Below, piece after piece: positions 22,523 through 32,456 of a DNA stretch of 64,000 nucleotides (position 1 is its first letter; every line of letters begins with the position of its first letter). Source of the stretch: Pseudomonas sp. PDM14 (lineage in GTDB: Bacteria; Pseudomonadota; Gammaproteobacteria; Pseudomonadales; Pseudomonadaceae); the NCBI RefSeq assembly GCF_014851905.1, contig NZ_JACVAQ010000002.1, positions 1 through 64,000 of the forward strand. Direction: 5' to 3'. The notes under the pieces are model-generated. The model saw only the letters and a program-made list of their open reading frames with translations. It made no database searches and had not been told where the DNA came from. The position numbers and the translations under genes are program-made.

Positions 22523-22617
22523 GGTTCAGGTTTCTTCTTGCCCCGCGTGAGCGGGCTTGGCTAATGGAATCTCGGTGTGCCGCGGGGCCAGGTTGCTGGC
22601 CGCCGCAACGCAAATCT

Positions 22618-23982
22618 TCACGCGGGGGCGAATTGCCCCGTCGCTGCCGGAGTCGAGGTACTGGCCACGCCAGCGTCGAACTCCGGACGGAAATACTTGA
22701 TCGCACTGCCCAATGGCTCGACGGCGCCTGGTGCGTGAGCACAGAAGGTCTTGCCAGGGCCGAGGAAATTGACCAGGCCGAGCAGGGTGTCGATGTCCTG
22801 CTGGGTGCCTTGCTTGCGTTCCAGGGCACGAAGGATCTTCACGCTCCACGGCAGGCCGTCACGGCACGGTGTGCACCAGCCGCAGGATTCGCGGGCGAAA
22901 AACTCTTCCATGTTGCGCAGCAGCGCGACCATGTTGACGCTGTCGTCGATGGCCAGGGCCAGGCCCGTACCCATGCGGGTGCCGACCTTGGCGATACCGC
23001 CGGCGAACATGGCTGCGTCCAGGTGCTCCGGGAGCAGGAAACCAGTACCGGCGCCACCAGGCTGCCAGCACTTCAGCTTGAAGCCGTCACGCATGCCGCC
23101 GGCATAGTCTTCGAACAGCTCGCGGGCTGGAAGGCCGAACGGCAGTTCCCACAGGCCAGGGTTCTTTACCTTGCCGGAGAAGCCCATGAGCTTGGTGCCC
23201 ATGTCTTCGCTGCCCGGGCGGGCCAGGGTCTTGTACCAGTCGACACCGTTGGCGACGATCGCCGGGACGTTGCACAGGGTCTCGACGTTGTTCACGCAGG
23301 TCGGCTTGCCCCACACGCCAACGGCGGCGGGGAAGGGCGGCTTGGAGCGCGGGTTGGCACGACGGCCTTCCAGAGAGTTGATCAGCGCGGTTTCTTCACC
23401 GCAGATATAGCGGCCGGCACCGGTGTGGACGAACAGCTCGAAGTCGAAGCCGCTGCCGAGGATATTCTTGCCCAGCAGGCCGGCGGCCTTGGCTTCCTCG
23501 ATAGCGCGGTTGAGATTGGCTGCCGCGTCGACGTACTCACCGCGCAGGAAGATGTAGCCGCGGTAGGCCTTCAGCGCACGCGCGGAGATCAGCATGCCCT
23601 CCACCAGCAGGTGCGGCAGCTGCTCCATGAGCATGCGGTCTTTCCAGGTATTCGGCTCCATCTCATCCGCGTTGCACAGCAGGTAACGGATGTTCATGGA
23701 TTCGTCGTTGGGCATCAGGCCCCACTTCACGCCGGTGGGGAAGCCCGCACCGCCGCGGCCCTTGAGGCCGGAGTCCTTGACCGTCTGCACGATGTCGGCC
23801 TGGGCCATTTCGCCCAGGGCCTTGCGTGCGGCGGCATAGCCGTTCTTCTGCTGGTACTCGTCGAGCCATACCGGCTGCGCGTCTTCACGCAGACGCCAGG
23901 TCAGCGGATGGGTTTCTTCGCTGCGGTCGATGCGGTTGGCCGGCCCGAAGGAGGTCAGCTGGGTCGAGCTGCGGCTGGTCAT
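22618..23982 (-). CDS. nuoF: NADH-quinone oxidoreductase subunit F
   Basis: NADH-binding subunit, 454 residues, holding FMN and cluster N3. The glycine-rich loop [13 protein letters not shown] binds [16 protein letters not shown] plus a later Cys (TFCAHAPG) ligate the 4Fe-4S cluster. The ATG at 23982 (MTSRSS) overlaps the nuoE stop by 4 bp. Confidence 0.96.
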   Translation of the reverse strand: MTSRSSTQLTSFGPANRIDRSEETHPLTWRLREDAQPVWLDEYQQKNGYAAARKALGEMAQADIVQTVKDSGLKGRGGAGFPTGVKWGLMPNDESMNIRYLLCNADEMEPNTWKDRMLMEQLPHLLVEGMLISARALKAYRGYIFLRGEYVDAAANLNRAIEEAKAAGLLGKNILGSGFDFELFVHTGAGRYICGEETALINSLEGRRANPRSKPPFPAAVGVWGKPTCVNNVETLCNVPAIVANGVDWYKTLARPGSEDMGTKLMGFSGKVKNPGLWELPFGLPARELFEDYAGGMRDGFKLKCWQPGGAGTGFLLPEHLDAAMFAGGIAKVGTRMGTGLALAIDDSVNMVALLRNMEEFFARESCGWCTPCRDGLPWSVKILRALERKQGTQQDIDTLLGLVNFLGPGKTFCAHAPGAVEPLGSAIKYFRPEFDAGVASTSTPAATGQFAPA

Positions 23983-24479
23983 TGGAAACTCTCCAGCAGT
24001 TGGGCGACGCCATCGGGACGGACGTCGCCGAAGGTCTCGTCGTCGATCATCAGCGCCGGCGCCTTGTCGCAGTTGCCCAGGCAGCACACCGGCAGCAGGG
24101 TGAAGCGGCCATCGGCAGTGGTCTGGCCTGGGGCGATGCCGAGCTGGTCCTTGATGCTGGCGAGGACGTTTTCATGCCCGCCAACGAAGCAGGTCATGCT
24201 GTCGCATACGCGGATGATGTGGCGGCCCACCGGCTGACGGAAAATCTGACTATAGAAGGTGGCTACGCCTTCGACGTCGCTGGCCGGGATGCCGAGGATC
24301 GCGCCGATGGCATCGGCAGCGCCGTCAGGCACCCAGCCTCGAGCCTTCTGCACGATCTTCAGGGCTTCGATGGACGCCGCGCGCGGGTCCTCGTAGTGGT
24401 GCATCTCGTGCTCGATGGCCGAGCGCTCGGCTTCGCTCAGGGCGAAACGATCGGTTTGAATCAGGGATGTCTGGCTCAT
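23979..24479 (-). CDS. nuoE: NADH-quinone oxidoreductase subunit E
   Basis: Thioredoxin-fold subunit with the 2Fe-2S cluster N1a, 166 residues. Ligands are the two Cys of CDSMTC and the two of CCLGNC. Start at MSQTSL (24479), one base after the nuoCD stop. Confidence 0.95.
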   Translation of the reverse strand: MSQTSLIQTDRFALSEAERSAIEHEMHHYEDPRAASIEALKIVQKARGWVPDGAADAIGAILGIPASDVEGVATFYSQIFRQPVGRHIIRVCDSMTCFVGGHENVLASIKDQLGIAPGQTTADGRFTLLPVCCLGNCDKAPALMIDDETFGDVRPDGVAQLLESFQ

Positions 24480-24480
24480 G

Positions 24481-26262
24481 TCAGCGGTCCACGTCAGCCA
24501 TAACGAAGTCGATACTGCCCAGGTAGGCAATGAGGTCGGCCACCATGCTGCCGCGGATCACCGAGGGGATCTGCTGCAGGTGGGCGAAGCTCGGGGTGCG
24601 AATCCGGGTGCGGTAGCTCATGGTGCTGCCGTCGCTCGTCAGGTAGTAGCTGTTGATGCCCTTGGTCGCTTCGATCATCTGGAAGCTTTCGTTGGCCGGC
24701 ATGACCGGGCCCCACGAAACCTGCAGGAAGTGCGTGATCAGGGTCTCGATGTGCTGCAGCGTGCGCTCTTTCGGCGGCGGCGTGGTCAGCGGGTGATCCG
24801 CCTTGTACGGGCCTTCCGGCATGTTGCGCATGCACTGGTCGATGATGCGGATGCTCTGGCGCATCTCCTCGACGCGGACCATGCAGCGGTCATAGGCGTC
24901 GCCGTTGACGGCCAGCGGCACTTCGAACTCGAAGTTCTCGTAGCCGGAGTACGGACGGGCCTTGCGCAGGTCGAAGTCGAGACCGGTGGAACGCAGGCCG
25001 GCGCCGGTGACGCCCCATTCCAGCGCTTCCTTGGTGTTGTACTGGGCCACGCCGATGGTGCGGCCCTTGAGGATGCTGTTGCGCAGAGCAGCTTTCTCGT
25101 ACTCGTCGAGGCGCTTGGGCAGCCAGTCGACGAACTCCTTGACCAGGCCATCCCAGCCGCGCGGCAGGTCGTGGGCAACACCGCCGATGCGGTACCAGGC
25201 CGGGTGCAGGCGGAAACCGGTGATGGCTTCGATGACCTTGTAGGCGCGCTGGCGGTCGGTGAAGGTGAAGAACACCGGGGTCATGGCGCCGACGTCCTGG
25301 ATGTAGGTACCCAGGAACAGCAGGTGGCTGGTGATGCGGAAGAACTCGGCCATCATGATGCGGATGACGTCGACCTTCTGCGGCACCTTGATGCCGGCCA
25401 GTTTCTCCACCGAGAGCACGTACGGCAGGTTGTTCATCACCCCGCCGAGGTAGTCGATACGGTCGGTGTAGGGGATGAAGCTGTGCCAGCTCTGGCGTTC
25501 GGCCATCTTCTCGGCACCACGGTGGTGGTAGCCGATCTCCGGTACGCAGTCGATGATCTCTTCACCGTCCAGCTGCAGGATGATGCGGAACGCACCGTGC
25601 GCGGACGGGTGGTTGGGGCCGAGGTTGAGGAACATGTAGTCCTCGTGCTCGCCGCCGCGTTTCATGCCCCAGTCTTCGGGGTTGAAGCGTGCGGCTTCCT
25701 CTTCGTGCTGCTGCTTGGCCAGGGTCAGGCTGAACGGATCGAATTCGGTGGCGCGCGCCGGGTAGTCCTTGCGCAGCGGGTGACCTTCCCAGGTCGGTGG
25801 CATCATGATGCGGGTCAGGTGCGGGTGGCCCTGGAAGTTGATGCCGTAAAGGTCCCAGACCTCGCGCTCGTACCAGTTGGCGTTTGGCCAGATACCGGTG
25901 ACGGTGGGCAGGTTGAGATCGCCTTCTTTCAACGCGACCTTGATCATGATGTCGCTGTTACGCTCGATCGACATCAGGTGGTAGAAGACGGTGAAGTCGG
26001 CGCCTGGCAGGCCACGGCGCTGGGTGCGCAGGCGCTCGTCTACGCCATGCAGGTCGTACAGCATGACGTACGGGCGCGGCAGGTTGCGCAGGAACGTCAG
26101 GACATTGATCAGGCGGTCACGCGCCACCCACAGCACGGGCATGCCGGTACGGGTGGTCTGGGCGGTGAACGCCTCTTCGCCAAAACGGGAGTTCAGCTCA
26201 ACAACCACGTCTTGGTCATCGGCCTTGTATGGCGGTATGGACAGAATGCTGTCTGCAGTCAT
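24481..26262 (-). CDS. nuoCD: NADH-quinone oxidoreductase fused subunit CD
   Basis: A 593-residue fusion: NuoC (30-kDa) part about 1-180 with [23 protein letters not shown], then NuoD (49-kDa) part with [13 protein letters not shown], which forms the quinone site with NuoB. The C-D fusion is typical of gammaproteobacteria. Begins 58 bp after nuoB. Confidence 0.96.
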   Translation of the reverse strand: MTADSILSIPPYKADDQDVVVELNSRFGEEAFTAQTTRTGMPVLWVARDRLINVLTFLRNLPRPYVMLYDLHGVDERLRTQRRGLPGADFTVFYHLMSIERNSDIMIKVALKEGDLNLPTVTGIWPNANWYEREVWDLYGINFQGHPHLTRIMMPPTWEGHPLRKDYPARATEFDPFSLTLAKQQHEEEAARFNPEDWGMKRGGEHEDYMFLNLGPNHPSAHGAFRIILQLDGEEIIDCVPEIGYHHRGAEKMAERQSWHSFIPYTDRIDYLGGVMNNLPYVLSVEKLAGIKVPQKVDVIRIMMAEFFRITSHLLFLGTYIQDVGAMTPVFFTFTDRQRAYKVIEAITGFRLHPAWYRIGGVAHDLPRGWDGLVKEFVDWLPKRLDEYEKAALRNSILKGRTIGVAQYNTKEALEWGVTGAGLRSTGLDFDLRKARPYSGYENFEFEVPLAVNGDAYDRCMVRVEEMRQSIRIIDQCMRNMPEGPYKADHPLTTPPPKERTLQHIETLITHFLQVSWGPVMPANESFQMIEATKGINSYYLTSDGSTMSYRTRIRTPSFAHLQQIPSVIRGSMVADLIAYLGSIDFVMADVDR

Positions 26263-26320
26263 GGTCTCGGTCGCTATCGGTCAACGGCGTCAGTGAAAGG
26301 GCTCGAACAGGAGCCCATGC

Positions 26321-26998
26321 TCACACTTCGTCGGGGCTGCGCAGGTTGGTCACAGCAATACGCTGTTCGCGGCGCTGTTCTTTCTGCGAAGGCATTTCGG
26401 CACGGTAGATGCCTTGATCACCAACGACCCAGGACAGCGGGCGACGCTCCTTGCCGATGGATTCCTGCAGCAGCATCAGGCCTTGCAGGAACGCTTCGGG
26501 GCGGGGCGGGCAGCCGGGAATGTAGACGTCGACCGGGAGGAACTTGTCGACCCCCTGGACCACGGAGTAGATGTCGTACATGCCACCGGAGTTGGCACAC
26601 GAACCCATGGAGATCACCCACTTGGGTTCCAGCATCTGCTCGTACAGGCGCTGGATGACGGGCGCCATCTTGATGAAGCAGGTACCGGCGATGACCATGA
26701 AGTCCGCCTGGCGCGGGGACGCACGAATGACTTCCGCACCGAAGCGCGCAACGTCGTGTGGCGCGGTGAAGGCGGTGGTCATTTCCACGTAGCAGCAGGA
26801 CAGGCCGAAGTTGTACGGCCACAGGGAGTTCTTGCGCCCCCAGTTCACCGCACCATTGAGAACATCTTCGAGCTTGCCCATGTAGATGTTCTTGTGGACC
26901 TGATCGTCTAGCAGCGGGTCGGAGACAGTCTCCCGCTCGCCGACCGGATAGTGCTCGTTAGGCGCATCCGGATCGATCCGAGTAAGTTTGTATTGCAT
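26321..26998 (-). CDS. nuoB: NADH-quinone oxidoreductase subunit B
   Basis: The subunit carrying terminal cluster N2, 225 residues. Ligands are visible in GLSCCYVEM (adjacent Cys pair), GTCFIKM and PGCPPRPE. The ATG at 26998 (MQYKLTR) is used because GAGG lies 8 bp upstream; a TTG two codons earlier is less likely. It follows nuoA by 10 bp. Confidence 0.95.
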   Translation of the reverse strand: MQYKLTRIDPDAPNEHYPVGERETVSDPLLDDQVHKNIYMGKLEDVLNGAVNWGRKNSLWPYNFGLSCCYVEMTTAFTAPHDVARFGAEVIRASPRQADFMVIAGTCFIKMAPVIQRLYEQMLEPKWVISMGSCANSGGMYDIYSVVQGVDKFLPVDVYIPGCPPRPEAFLQGLMLLQESIGKERRPLSWVVGDQGIYRAEMPSQKEQRREQRIAVTNLRSPDEV

Positions 26999-27008
26999 CG
27001 CCAAAGCC

Positions 27009-27422
27009 TCATTGTTTTAGCTTCGCCTGCCGATTACGACGGCCCTCGGGTGCCCAGTCGAGCGCACCGATACGCCATAGGTAGACAAGACCTGCCAACA
27101 GAATTGCTATAAAAACTGTAGCTTCGATCAGCCCGGCCCAGCCGCTTTCGCGAACCGACACCGACCAAGCGAAGAGAAAGAGGGCTTCAACGTCGAAGAT
27201 CACGAAGAGCATCGCGACCAGATAGAACTTTGCGGACAAGCGCAGGCGGGCACTGCCGGTAGGCAGCATGCCGGATTCGAAAGGCTCGTTCTTGCTGCGC
27301 CCCCAAGCCTTGCTGCCGAGTAGGGCGGAAAGACCGAGCATGAAGGCGATGAGTCCGAAGACCCCGAGCAAGAAAATGGCGAACGCCCAGTTGTGGGACA
27401 TGGTGGATACCGCATCAGGCAT
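27009..27422 (-). CDS. nuoA: NADH-quinone oxidoreductase subunit A
   Basis: First gene of the nuo operon; a three-helix membrane subunit of 137 residues with the conserved [11 protein letters not shown] loop and [14 protein letters not shown] helix. The ATG at 27422 (MPDAVS) has AAGGAG at good spacing; a later ATG (27401) is less likely. Confidence 0.95.
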   Translation of the reverse strand: MPDAVSTMSHNWAFAIFLLGVFGLIAFMLGLSALLGSKAWGRSKNEPFESGMLPTGSARLRLSAKFYLVAMLFVIFDVEALFLFAWSVSVRESGWAGLIEATVFIAILLAGLVYLWRIGALDWAPEGRRNRQAKLKQ

Positions 27423-27749
27423 GCCGTTACTCCTTGGGTAAAGGGGCGGCTCTATTATGGTCAGGTGCAAGCCGAATCGGATTGCCCTGCAAAGTATGGG
27501 CGCAATTTTATGCGCGCATTAGGCGCTAAGTAAATTTTTCTGAATAAAAAAATGAACGGACTGCAGTGGTTAGCGTGTATCGGCAGCACGTGAATGCCGG
27601 CCCGCCAGTGCCTGCAGGGTACTCTACTGCTTTGGTCTTATGGTGCTTATGGCGTTTATCTGTAGGCCGTTGGCGCCTTTCTGAATGAACCCTGTCTGGA
27701 ATTGTTTACAGATCAGCGGCTTGTTGGTGCGTTAACGGCAACAGCCTGT
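27423..27749 (-). promoter_or_regulatory. Intergenic region carrying the nuo promoter(s)
   Basis: No gene is visible in these 327 bp. An A/T-rich part (about 27500-27560) contains a sigma70-like candidate on the minus strand: TTTACT, 16-bp gap, CATAAA; another -10-like CATAAT lies near 27450 without a good -35. No TTGAT-N4-ATCAA Anr/Fnr site is seen. Exact start sites cannot be fixed from sequence. Confidence 0.35.
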
Positions 27750-28388
27750 TCATGGTTTTTTTGTAACGCGAGGGCTATTCGACGATGGCGCGAGGTAGCG
27801 CTGCTGCTTTTGCCGTGAGTCGAGCGCGAATATCAGTGCGCCACCCTCCAGCGCTTGTACCGCAGCATCCCGATCCCGATCGGCTAGTACCAGGCAACCG
27901 TGGCTGCGCCCGGCAACACCATGGCGCTCGATGAAGTCCTTTTCCATGTAGCGGTTGCCGTGCAGGACGATGTCGCGTTGTTCAGCGTTGCGATTGCTCT
28001 CGCTGAGTCCTTGCAGGCGCATCGATAGCCCGTGTCCGGGCGCCGTGCTCTGGTAAACGCTGCCGGTTCTGAAAATGCCGAGCGATGACGCGAGGCTGCT
28101 CGGTTCATCGGAGAAGCGTTCGGCATAGCCGTCGTGGTTGGCGTCGGAGCCCTTGCCGTGCGCGACACGATAGCTGGCGATCAGGGTGTGGTCGCTGCGG
28201 CGCAAGATCATCAGGCGCGGTTGACTGGAGTGGCGGGCGTAATCGATCACCGCGAAATACGGTTGGCTGTTGTTCTCGAGCTGTTCGAGGATCAGTGCGA
28301 TGGCGGCGGGCGGCGCATGCTGATCCAGATCATCGGCCTGAGCGCCCAGGGTTGTGATCAGCAGGCAAAGCAGAAGGTGTTTGAGCAT
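27750..28388 (-). CDS. YkuD_2-type murein L,D-transpeptidase-like secreted protein
   Basis: A 212-residue protein with an N-terminal signal peptide (LLLCLLITTLGAQA) and the catalytic-domain-like pattern of PF13645: HGNRY then GRSHGCLVL, whose Cys (about residue 165) is the expected nucleophile. Such proteins would act on peptidoglycan in the periplasm, but the enzymology of this subfamily is poorly known. The start at 28388 has GAGG 9 bp upstream; an ATG 15 bp earlier is also possible. It is transcribed from the aceA side, past the aceA terminator. Confidence 0.75.
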   Translation of the reverse strand: MLKHLLLCLLITTLGAQADDLDQHAPPAAIALILEQLENNSQPYFAVIDYARHSSQPRLMILRRSDHTLIASYRVAHGKGSDANHDGYAERFSDEPSSLASSLGIFRTGSVYQSTAPGHGLSMRLQGLSESNRNAEQRDIVLHGNRYMEKDFIERHGVAGRSHGCLVLADRDRDAAVQALEGGALIFALDSRQKQQRYLAPSSNSPRVTKKP

Positions 28389-28460
28389 GTAGGCTCGCCT
28401 CATGGTTTCTGCCTTGCTACCGCAGCTGTTCGGCTGCCGCAAGGCTTTCCTGTGGGCAAT

Positions 28461-28491
28461 AAAAAACCCCAGCATCGCTGCTGGGGTTTTT
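28461..28491. terminator. Terminator downstream of aceA
   Basis: CCCCAGCA and TGCTGGGG pair around TCGC (28467-28486), with A6 on the left and T5 on the right. On the minus strand it ends the aceA message 53 bp past the stop. Confidence 0.9.
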
Positions 28492-28543
28492 CAGACACCC
28501 TCTCGGTTCGGGGCGTGGCCTTCGCCGAGTGAGCCAGTTCCTA

Positions 28544-30139
28544 TTAGTGGAACTGGTTCATGGTGTTGTCTTTGCCGCCGGCTTTCAGCGCAGCGTCACC
28601 AGCGAAGTACTCTTTGTGAGCGTCGCCAATGTCGGAGCCGGACATGTTCTGGTGTTTGACGCAGGCGATACCTTGACGGATCTCCTGACGCTGAACGCCC
28701 TTCACGTAGGCCAGCATGCCTTGGTCTGCGAAGTAACCTTTGGCCAGGTTGTCGGTGGACAGCGCGGCGGTGTGGTAGGTCGGCAGGGTGATCAGGTGGT
28801 GGAAGATACCAGCCTGGGCAGAGCCGTCGCGTTGGAAGGTGCGGATCTTCTCGTCGGCAACCTGAGCCAGCTCGGTTTCGTCGTAATCGACGCTCATCAG
28901 CTTGGCGCGGTCGTAGGCGGAAACGTCTTTACCTTCGGCAGCGAAAGCGTCGAACACTTGCTGGCGGAAGTTCAGAGTCCAGTTGAAGGACGGGCTGTTG
29001 TTGTAGACCAGCTTGGCGTTCGGGATGACCTTGCGGATCTCGTCAACCATGCCTTTGATCTGGCCAACGTGCGGCTTCTCGGTTTCGATCCACAGCATGT
29101 CAGCGCCGTTTTGCAGCGAGGTGATGCTGTCCAGTACGCAGCGTGCTTCACCAGTGCCAGCGCGGAACTGGAACAGGTTGGAAGCCAGGCGCTTCGGACG
29201 CAGCAGCTTGCCGCCACGGTTGATCACGACGTCGCCGTTGCCCAGGTCGGCAGCGGATACTTCTTCGCAATCCAGGAACGAGTTGTACTGGTCACCCAGG
29301 TCGCCCGGCTCGTTGGTAACAGCGATCTGCTTGGTCAGGCCGGCACCCAGGGAGTCGGTACGAGCAACGATCACGCCGTTGTCGATGCCCAGCTCGAGGA
29401 ATGCATAGCGAACAGCGTTGATCTTGGCCAGGAAGTCAGCGTGCGGCACGGTGACTTTACCGTCTTGGTGACCGCACTGCTTCTCGTCGGAAACCTGGTT
29501 TTCGATCTGGATGCAGCATGCACCCGCTTCGATCATTTTCTTGGCCAGCAGGTAGGTGGCTTCCGGGTTACCGAAACCAGCGTCGATGTCGGCGATGATC
29601 GGGACTACGTGAGTCTCGTGGTTGTCGATCTGAGCCTGAATTTCAGCGGCTTTGGCGTTGTCGCCAGCAGCGCGAGCGGCATCGAGAGCGGTGAACAGCA
29701 GATCCAGTTCACGGGCGTCGGCTTGACGCAGGAAGGTGTACAGCTCTTCGATCAGGCCGGAAACCGAGGTTTTCTCGTGCATGGACTGATCCGGCAGCGG
29801 ACCGAAGTCCGAACGCAGAGCAGCAACCATCCAGCCGGACAGGTAGAGGTAGCGCTTGTTGGTGGTCTTCAGGTGCTTCTTGATCGAGATCAGCTTCTGC
29901 TGACCGATGAAGCCATGCCAGCAACCCAGGGACTGGGTGTAGACGGACGAGTCGGCGTCGTACTCGGCCATGTCCTTGCGCATGATGTCAGCGGTGTACT
30001 GAGCGATTTCCAGGCCGGTCTTGAAACGGTTCTGGGCGCGCATACGGGCCACGTATTCCGGGTTGATAGCGCTCCAGCTGCTGCCTGCGGCTTCTTTCAG
30101 GGCGGCAACGGCTTTGATGTCGTTTTGATAAGCTGACAT
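28544..30139 (-). CDS. aceA: Isocitrate lyase
   Basis: Splits isocitrate into glyoxylate and succinate, opening the glyoxylate shunt for growth on acetate and fatty acids. The 531-residue length is that of the long Pseudomonas-type enzyme. The catalytic loop is KQCGHQDGK (Cys near residue 220), with the Asp/Glu-rich barrel motifs IIADIDAGFGNPE and WIETEKPH. Start MSAYQN at 30139 follows AAGGATTGACC. Upstream lies a long leader, a candidate promoter and a TGTAGTG/CACTACA palindrome. Confidence 0.96.
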   Translation of the reverse strand: MSAYQNDIKAVAALKEAAGSSWSAINPEYVARMRAQNRFKTGLEIAQYTADIMRKDMAEYDADSSVYTQSLGCWHGFIGQQKLISIKKHLKTTNKRYLYLSGWMVAALRSDFGPLPDQSMHEKTSVSGLIEELYTFLRQADARELDLLFTALDAARAAGDNAKAAEIQAQIDNHETHVVPIIADIDAGFGNPEATYLLAKKMIEAGACCIQIENQVSDEKQCGHQDGKVTVPHADFLAKINAVRYAFLELGIDNGVIVARTDSLGAGLTKQIAVTNEPGDLGDQYNSFLDCEEVSAADLGNGDVVINRGGKLLRPKRLASNLFQFRAGTGEARCVLDSITSLQNGADMLWIETEKPHVGQIKGMVDEIRKVIPNAKLVYNNSPSFNWTLNFRQQVFDAFAAEGKDVSAYDRAKLMSVDYDETELAQVADEKIRTFQRDGSAQAGIFHHLITLPTYHTAALSTDNLAKGYFADQGMLAYVKGVQRQEIRQGIACVKHQNMSGSDIGDAHKEYFAGDAALKAGGKDNTMNQFH

Positions 30140-30503
30140 GGTCAATCCTTCAAAGTGTGAGTTTGGTTGAGCACCGACTTCCCACCCAAAACCAACGTGC
30201 AAAAAACTTGCTGTTGCGGGCGACACATTGCAGAACGTCGAAATGTCGACTGAGACGAGAAAGGGGTCGAGCGGAGAGGGGGGATGACGAGACAAACAGG
30301 TCGAGGGCCGCACGCGCAAGGCGAAGGTCTTCAATCTGGCTGATACGCTTAAGGCTTCCCCGTCCCTCAGGACAACTTTCGTTCCAGTCGCAACCTCGTC
30401 GAACTGCCTTGTGGGCTGTTAAAACACGGACCTGCCCGAATGGTGTTACGGGACCGATCTGGAGGCTCCTGTTACAGAGCCCCTGGCTAGCGGGAGCGGC
30501 GCC
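30140..30503 (-). other. Long untranslated leader region of aceA
   Basis: No supported gene in this stretch. If the promoter at 30504-30532 is used, the aceA message begins with an untranslated leader of roughly 350 nt. A minus-strand reading frame through it lacks a ribosome-binding site and family resemblance. Confidence 0.35.
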
Positions 30504-30532
30504 ATGATGCGCCTCGAACAGGTGTTCGTCAA
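30504..30532 (-). promoter_or_regulatory. Candidate sigma70 promoter of aceA
   Basis: On the minus strand TTGACG (30527-30532) and CATCAT (30504-30509) are separated by exactly 17 bp. The -35 is 5/6, the -10 4/6. The regulatory palindrome at 30539-30564 lies just upstream of the -35. No other comparably spaced pair was noticed in the region. Confidence 0.4.
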
Positions 30533-30538
30533 CGATTT

Positions 30539-30564
30539 TGTAGTGCCCGTGCGTCGCCACTACA
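30539..30564. promoter_or_regulatory. TGTAGTG-N12-CACTACA palindrome, RccR-type operator upstream of aceA
   Basis: A perfect 7-bp inverted repeat separated by 12 bp, immediately upstream of the predicted aceA -35. RccR, an RpiR-family regulator responsive to KDPG in Pseudomonas, controls aceA and recognises TGTAGT/ACTACA half-sites in more than one spacing. The same half-sites occur upstream of icd in this window with a 5-bp spacing. Confidence 0.5.
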
Positions 30565-30586
30565 TCCTCTGGCAGGGCCGCCCCAG

Positions 30587-31396
30587 CTAGTCCAGGGCCT
30601 GTACGCGAATGCGCATGCTCATGTCGTTGGCGCCCTGGGTGGAATGCCGGCGCAGGAAGCCGTCATCGTTGCCCTGGCTCTGCTCGCTGACGCCGCCTAG
30701 GCTGATCCATTCGCCCAGCCGGCCACTGACGCGGGTGTCGGTGCTCTGGATATCGATGGCGCCGGGCTGGCTGCGGCTCATGCGGTCGTTGTTGCTGCTG
30801 ATGGTGACGTGAACGATCTCGCCGGAGAGGCTGGCGGTGACGTAGAAGCCCTGGGTCACATTGCGGTACTGGGTGTTGTTGTAGACCTGGCCGTACGGGC
30901 CGACGCTGGTGGTGGTCAGGGGCACGCTCTGGCCAACCTGGATCAGCGCCGGATAGCCTTCGGTAGCCTGGACCTGCTGCACGCCACCGCTGCGGCTGTC
31001 GGTCGAGCGGCGGATGATGCGCACTTGGTCGCGACCTCGGACTTCACCACGCCCGGCCTCGATGTCGACATTGCCGACGCTGGCCGAGCCATTGACCGCG
31101 TAGCCTTCGTTGTCCTGATACCCCGACTCGCTGGTGTCGACGCTGATCATCAGGCGGCGCGGGGCAGTGTCGAGCTGGCTGAGCAGCTCGCGGATCTCGC
31201 GGATCTTCTCCGGCGAGGCGTTGATCACCAACTGGTTGCCGTAGAAGCTGACCTTACCCTGGCCGTCGAGTGCCGATTGCACCACGGGCATCACGTCGTC
31301 CGCGGTGCGGTAGTTCAGCGGGATCAGCTCGGTGGCAGCCAGCAGCGGCAGGCAGGGGCTAAGCAGCAGGGCGAACAGGCAGGCGCGCAACGTCAT
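30587..31396 (-). CDS. Secretin N-terminal (NolW-like) domain secreted protein
   Basis: A 269-residue protein with signal peptide (LFALLLSPCLPLLA) and one N1/NolW-type subdomain (about 22-80: IPLNYRTADDVMPVVQ, INASPEKIREIRELLSQLD), the ring-forming module of secretins. The remainder has no secretin beta-barrel pore region; it contains polar, Gly/Ser-rich segments and YPALIQVGQSVPL, a pattern also seen at the start of secretin C-domains. Function unknown. Its start overlaps the DUF7931 gene stop by 4 bp. Confidence 0.65.
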   Translation of the reverse strand: MTLRACLFALLLSPCLPLLAATELIPLNYRTADDVMPVVQSALDGQGKVSFYGNQLVINASPEKIREIRELLSQLDTAPRRLMISVDTSESGYQDNEGYAVNGSASVGNVDIEAGRGEVRGRDQVRIIRRSTDSRSGGVQQVQATEGYPALIQVGQSVPLTTTSVGPYGQVYNNTQYRNVTQGFYVTASLSGEIVHVTISSNNDRMSRSQPGAIDIQSTDTRVSGRLGEWISLGGVSEQSQGNDDGFLRRHSTQGANDMSMRIRVQALD

Positions 31397-32022
31397 AGCA
31401 GAAAGCTCCGCAGATCGGGGTCGAGGAGGCTGGTGTCCCAGGCCTGGTTGAACTGTGCCTGCTGTCCGCGGACGCGACCCGCGTCGTTGTACAGGGCGTA
31501 GCCAGAATAGGTCTCGGGCTTGGGCCGCAGCAACAGGCCGCAGCGGTCGACCAGCAGGTAGGCACTGTCTTCGCTGGGCAGGTCCGGGTTGATCTTGCGG
31601 ATGTGCAGGTTACTGGTGATGCGCTGGGCGAGGTTGAGCAGGCGGTGGCCATTCTTGATCGGCCGGCTGACGTCGCGCAGCAGAATGCGCAGCTGGTTTC
31701 TCGGGTTGGCGAGCAAGAGTTGGGTGCAGGCGTCCTGCACACTGCTGTGGTTGTACAGCAGATGTTCCAGATCGGGGGAGTACAGGCAGATACTCGATTG
31801 AGCCTGCTGGAGCAATGCCAGGGCATGTGCCTGGGCCTGTTCGGGCGTATGGAAGCGCTCCAGTGCCGCATGCTCGCCGAGACGAAACGGCGCGGGTTCG
31901 AGGAGGCGCGGTGGCAGTGCGTCGGAGGCCGGGTTATGCACGCTGAAGCGCCCCGGCGATTGAAAGTCGATGGCCGGAAGGTCCGGCTCGGTTTCGTTCA
32001 GCGGGGCGCTATCGTCGTTCAT
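31393..32022 (-). CDS. DUF7931-type protein, phospholipase-D-like fold
   Basis: A 209-residue cytoplasmic protein. The central part (SSICLYSPDLEHLLYN, LRILLRDVSRPIKNGHRLLNLA) resembles half of a phospholipase-D-like fold but has no HxK catalytic motif, so it is probably non-enzymatic. It is sometimes mislabelled as an acetyltransferase because of its GNAT neighbour. It lies 8 bp after the GNAT gene and overlaps the secretin-like gene. Confidence 0.55.
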   Translation of the reverse strand: MNDDSAPLNETEPDLPAIDFQSPGRFSVHNPASDALPPRLLEPAPFRLGEHAALERFHTPEQAQAHALALLQQAQSSICLYSPDLEHLLYNHSSVQDACTQLLLANPRNQLRILLRDVSRPIKNGHRLLNLAQRITSNLHIRKINPDLPSEDSAYLLVDRCGLLLRPKPETYSGYALYNDAGRVRGQQAQFNQAWDTSLLDPDLRSFLL

Positions 32023-32030
32023 GTGGACCT

Positions 32031-32456
32031 CTAGTCGCTGCGACGCACCATCATCACGTGAGGAATGCCGGCTTCCAGGTATTCCTCGCCTTCGATCTCA
32101 AAACCCAGGCGCTGGTAGAACGCTGCGGCGTGGACTTGGGCGCTGAGTTTCTGTTCGCTCTGGCCGCGGCGCTCGGCCTCGGCGATGGCGGCGTGCATCA
32201 GTGCATCGCCAACCTTCAGCCCGCGCCAGTCCTTGAGTACCGACACGCGGCCGATCTGGCCGTCGGCCAGCAGGCGCGCGGTACCGATCGGGTAGTCACC
32301 TTCCAGGGCGAGGAAGTGCACGGCCTCGTTGTCCTCGTCATCCCATTCGAGCTCGGCGGGTACCGCTTGTTCCGCGATAAACACCGCCTCGCGGATGCGG
32401 CGCAGTTCGAGGTGGTCCCTCTGCCAGTGGGCCAGGCGGACGTGTATCTCACTCAT
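32031..32456 (-). CDS. GNAT family N-acetyltransferase
   Basis: A 141-residue acetyltransferase using acetyl-CoA. The pattern AEWDDEDNEAVHFLAL, GTARLL, IGRVSVLKDWRGLKVGDALM (motif A, with the CoA loop) and FYQRLGFEIEGEEYLEAGIPH is the ElaA/YjcF-like subgroup; the substrate is unknown. The start at 32456 overlaps the roxA stop by 8 bp, implying coupled translation. Confidence 0.85.
   Translation of the reverse strand: MSEIHVRLAHWQRDHLELRRIREAVFIAEQAVPAELEWDDEDNEAVHFLALEGDYPIGTARLLADGQIGRVSVLKDWRGLKVGDALMHAAIAEAERRGQSEQKLSAQVHAAAFYQRLGFEIEGEEYLEAGIPHVMMVRRSD

Noticed and set aside
30150..30560. Minus-strand frame of 136 codons in the aceA leader
   Set aside because: No ribosome-binding site, no family pattern, and it spans the promoter/operator region.
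30504..30590. A 28-codon plus-strand frame (starting MMRLEQVFVN) with good GC3 between aceA and the secretin-like gene
   Set aside because: Its start coincides with the predicted aceA -10 and its body with the TGTAGTG/CACTACA palindrome; no Shine-Dalgarno of quality and no family recognised. A conserved small protein cannot be excluded without comparison to relatives.
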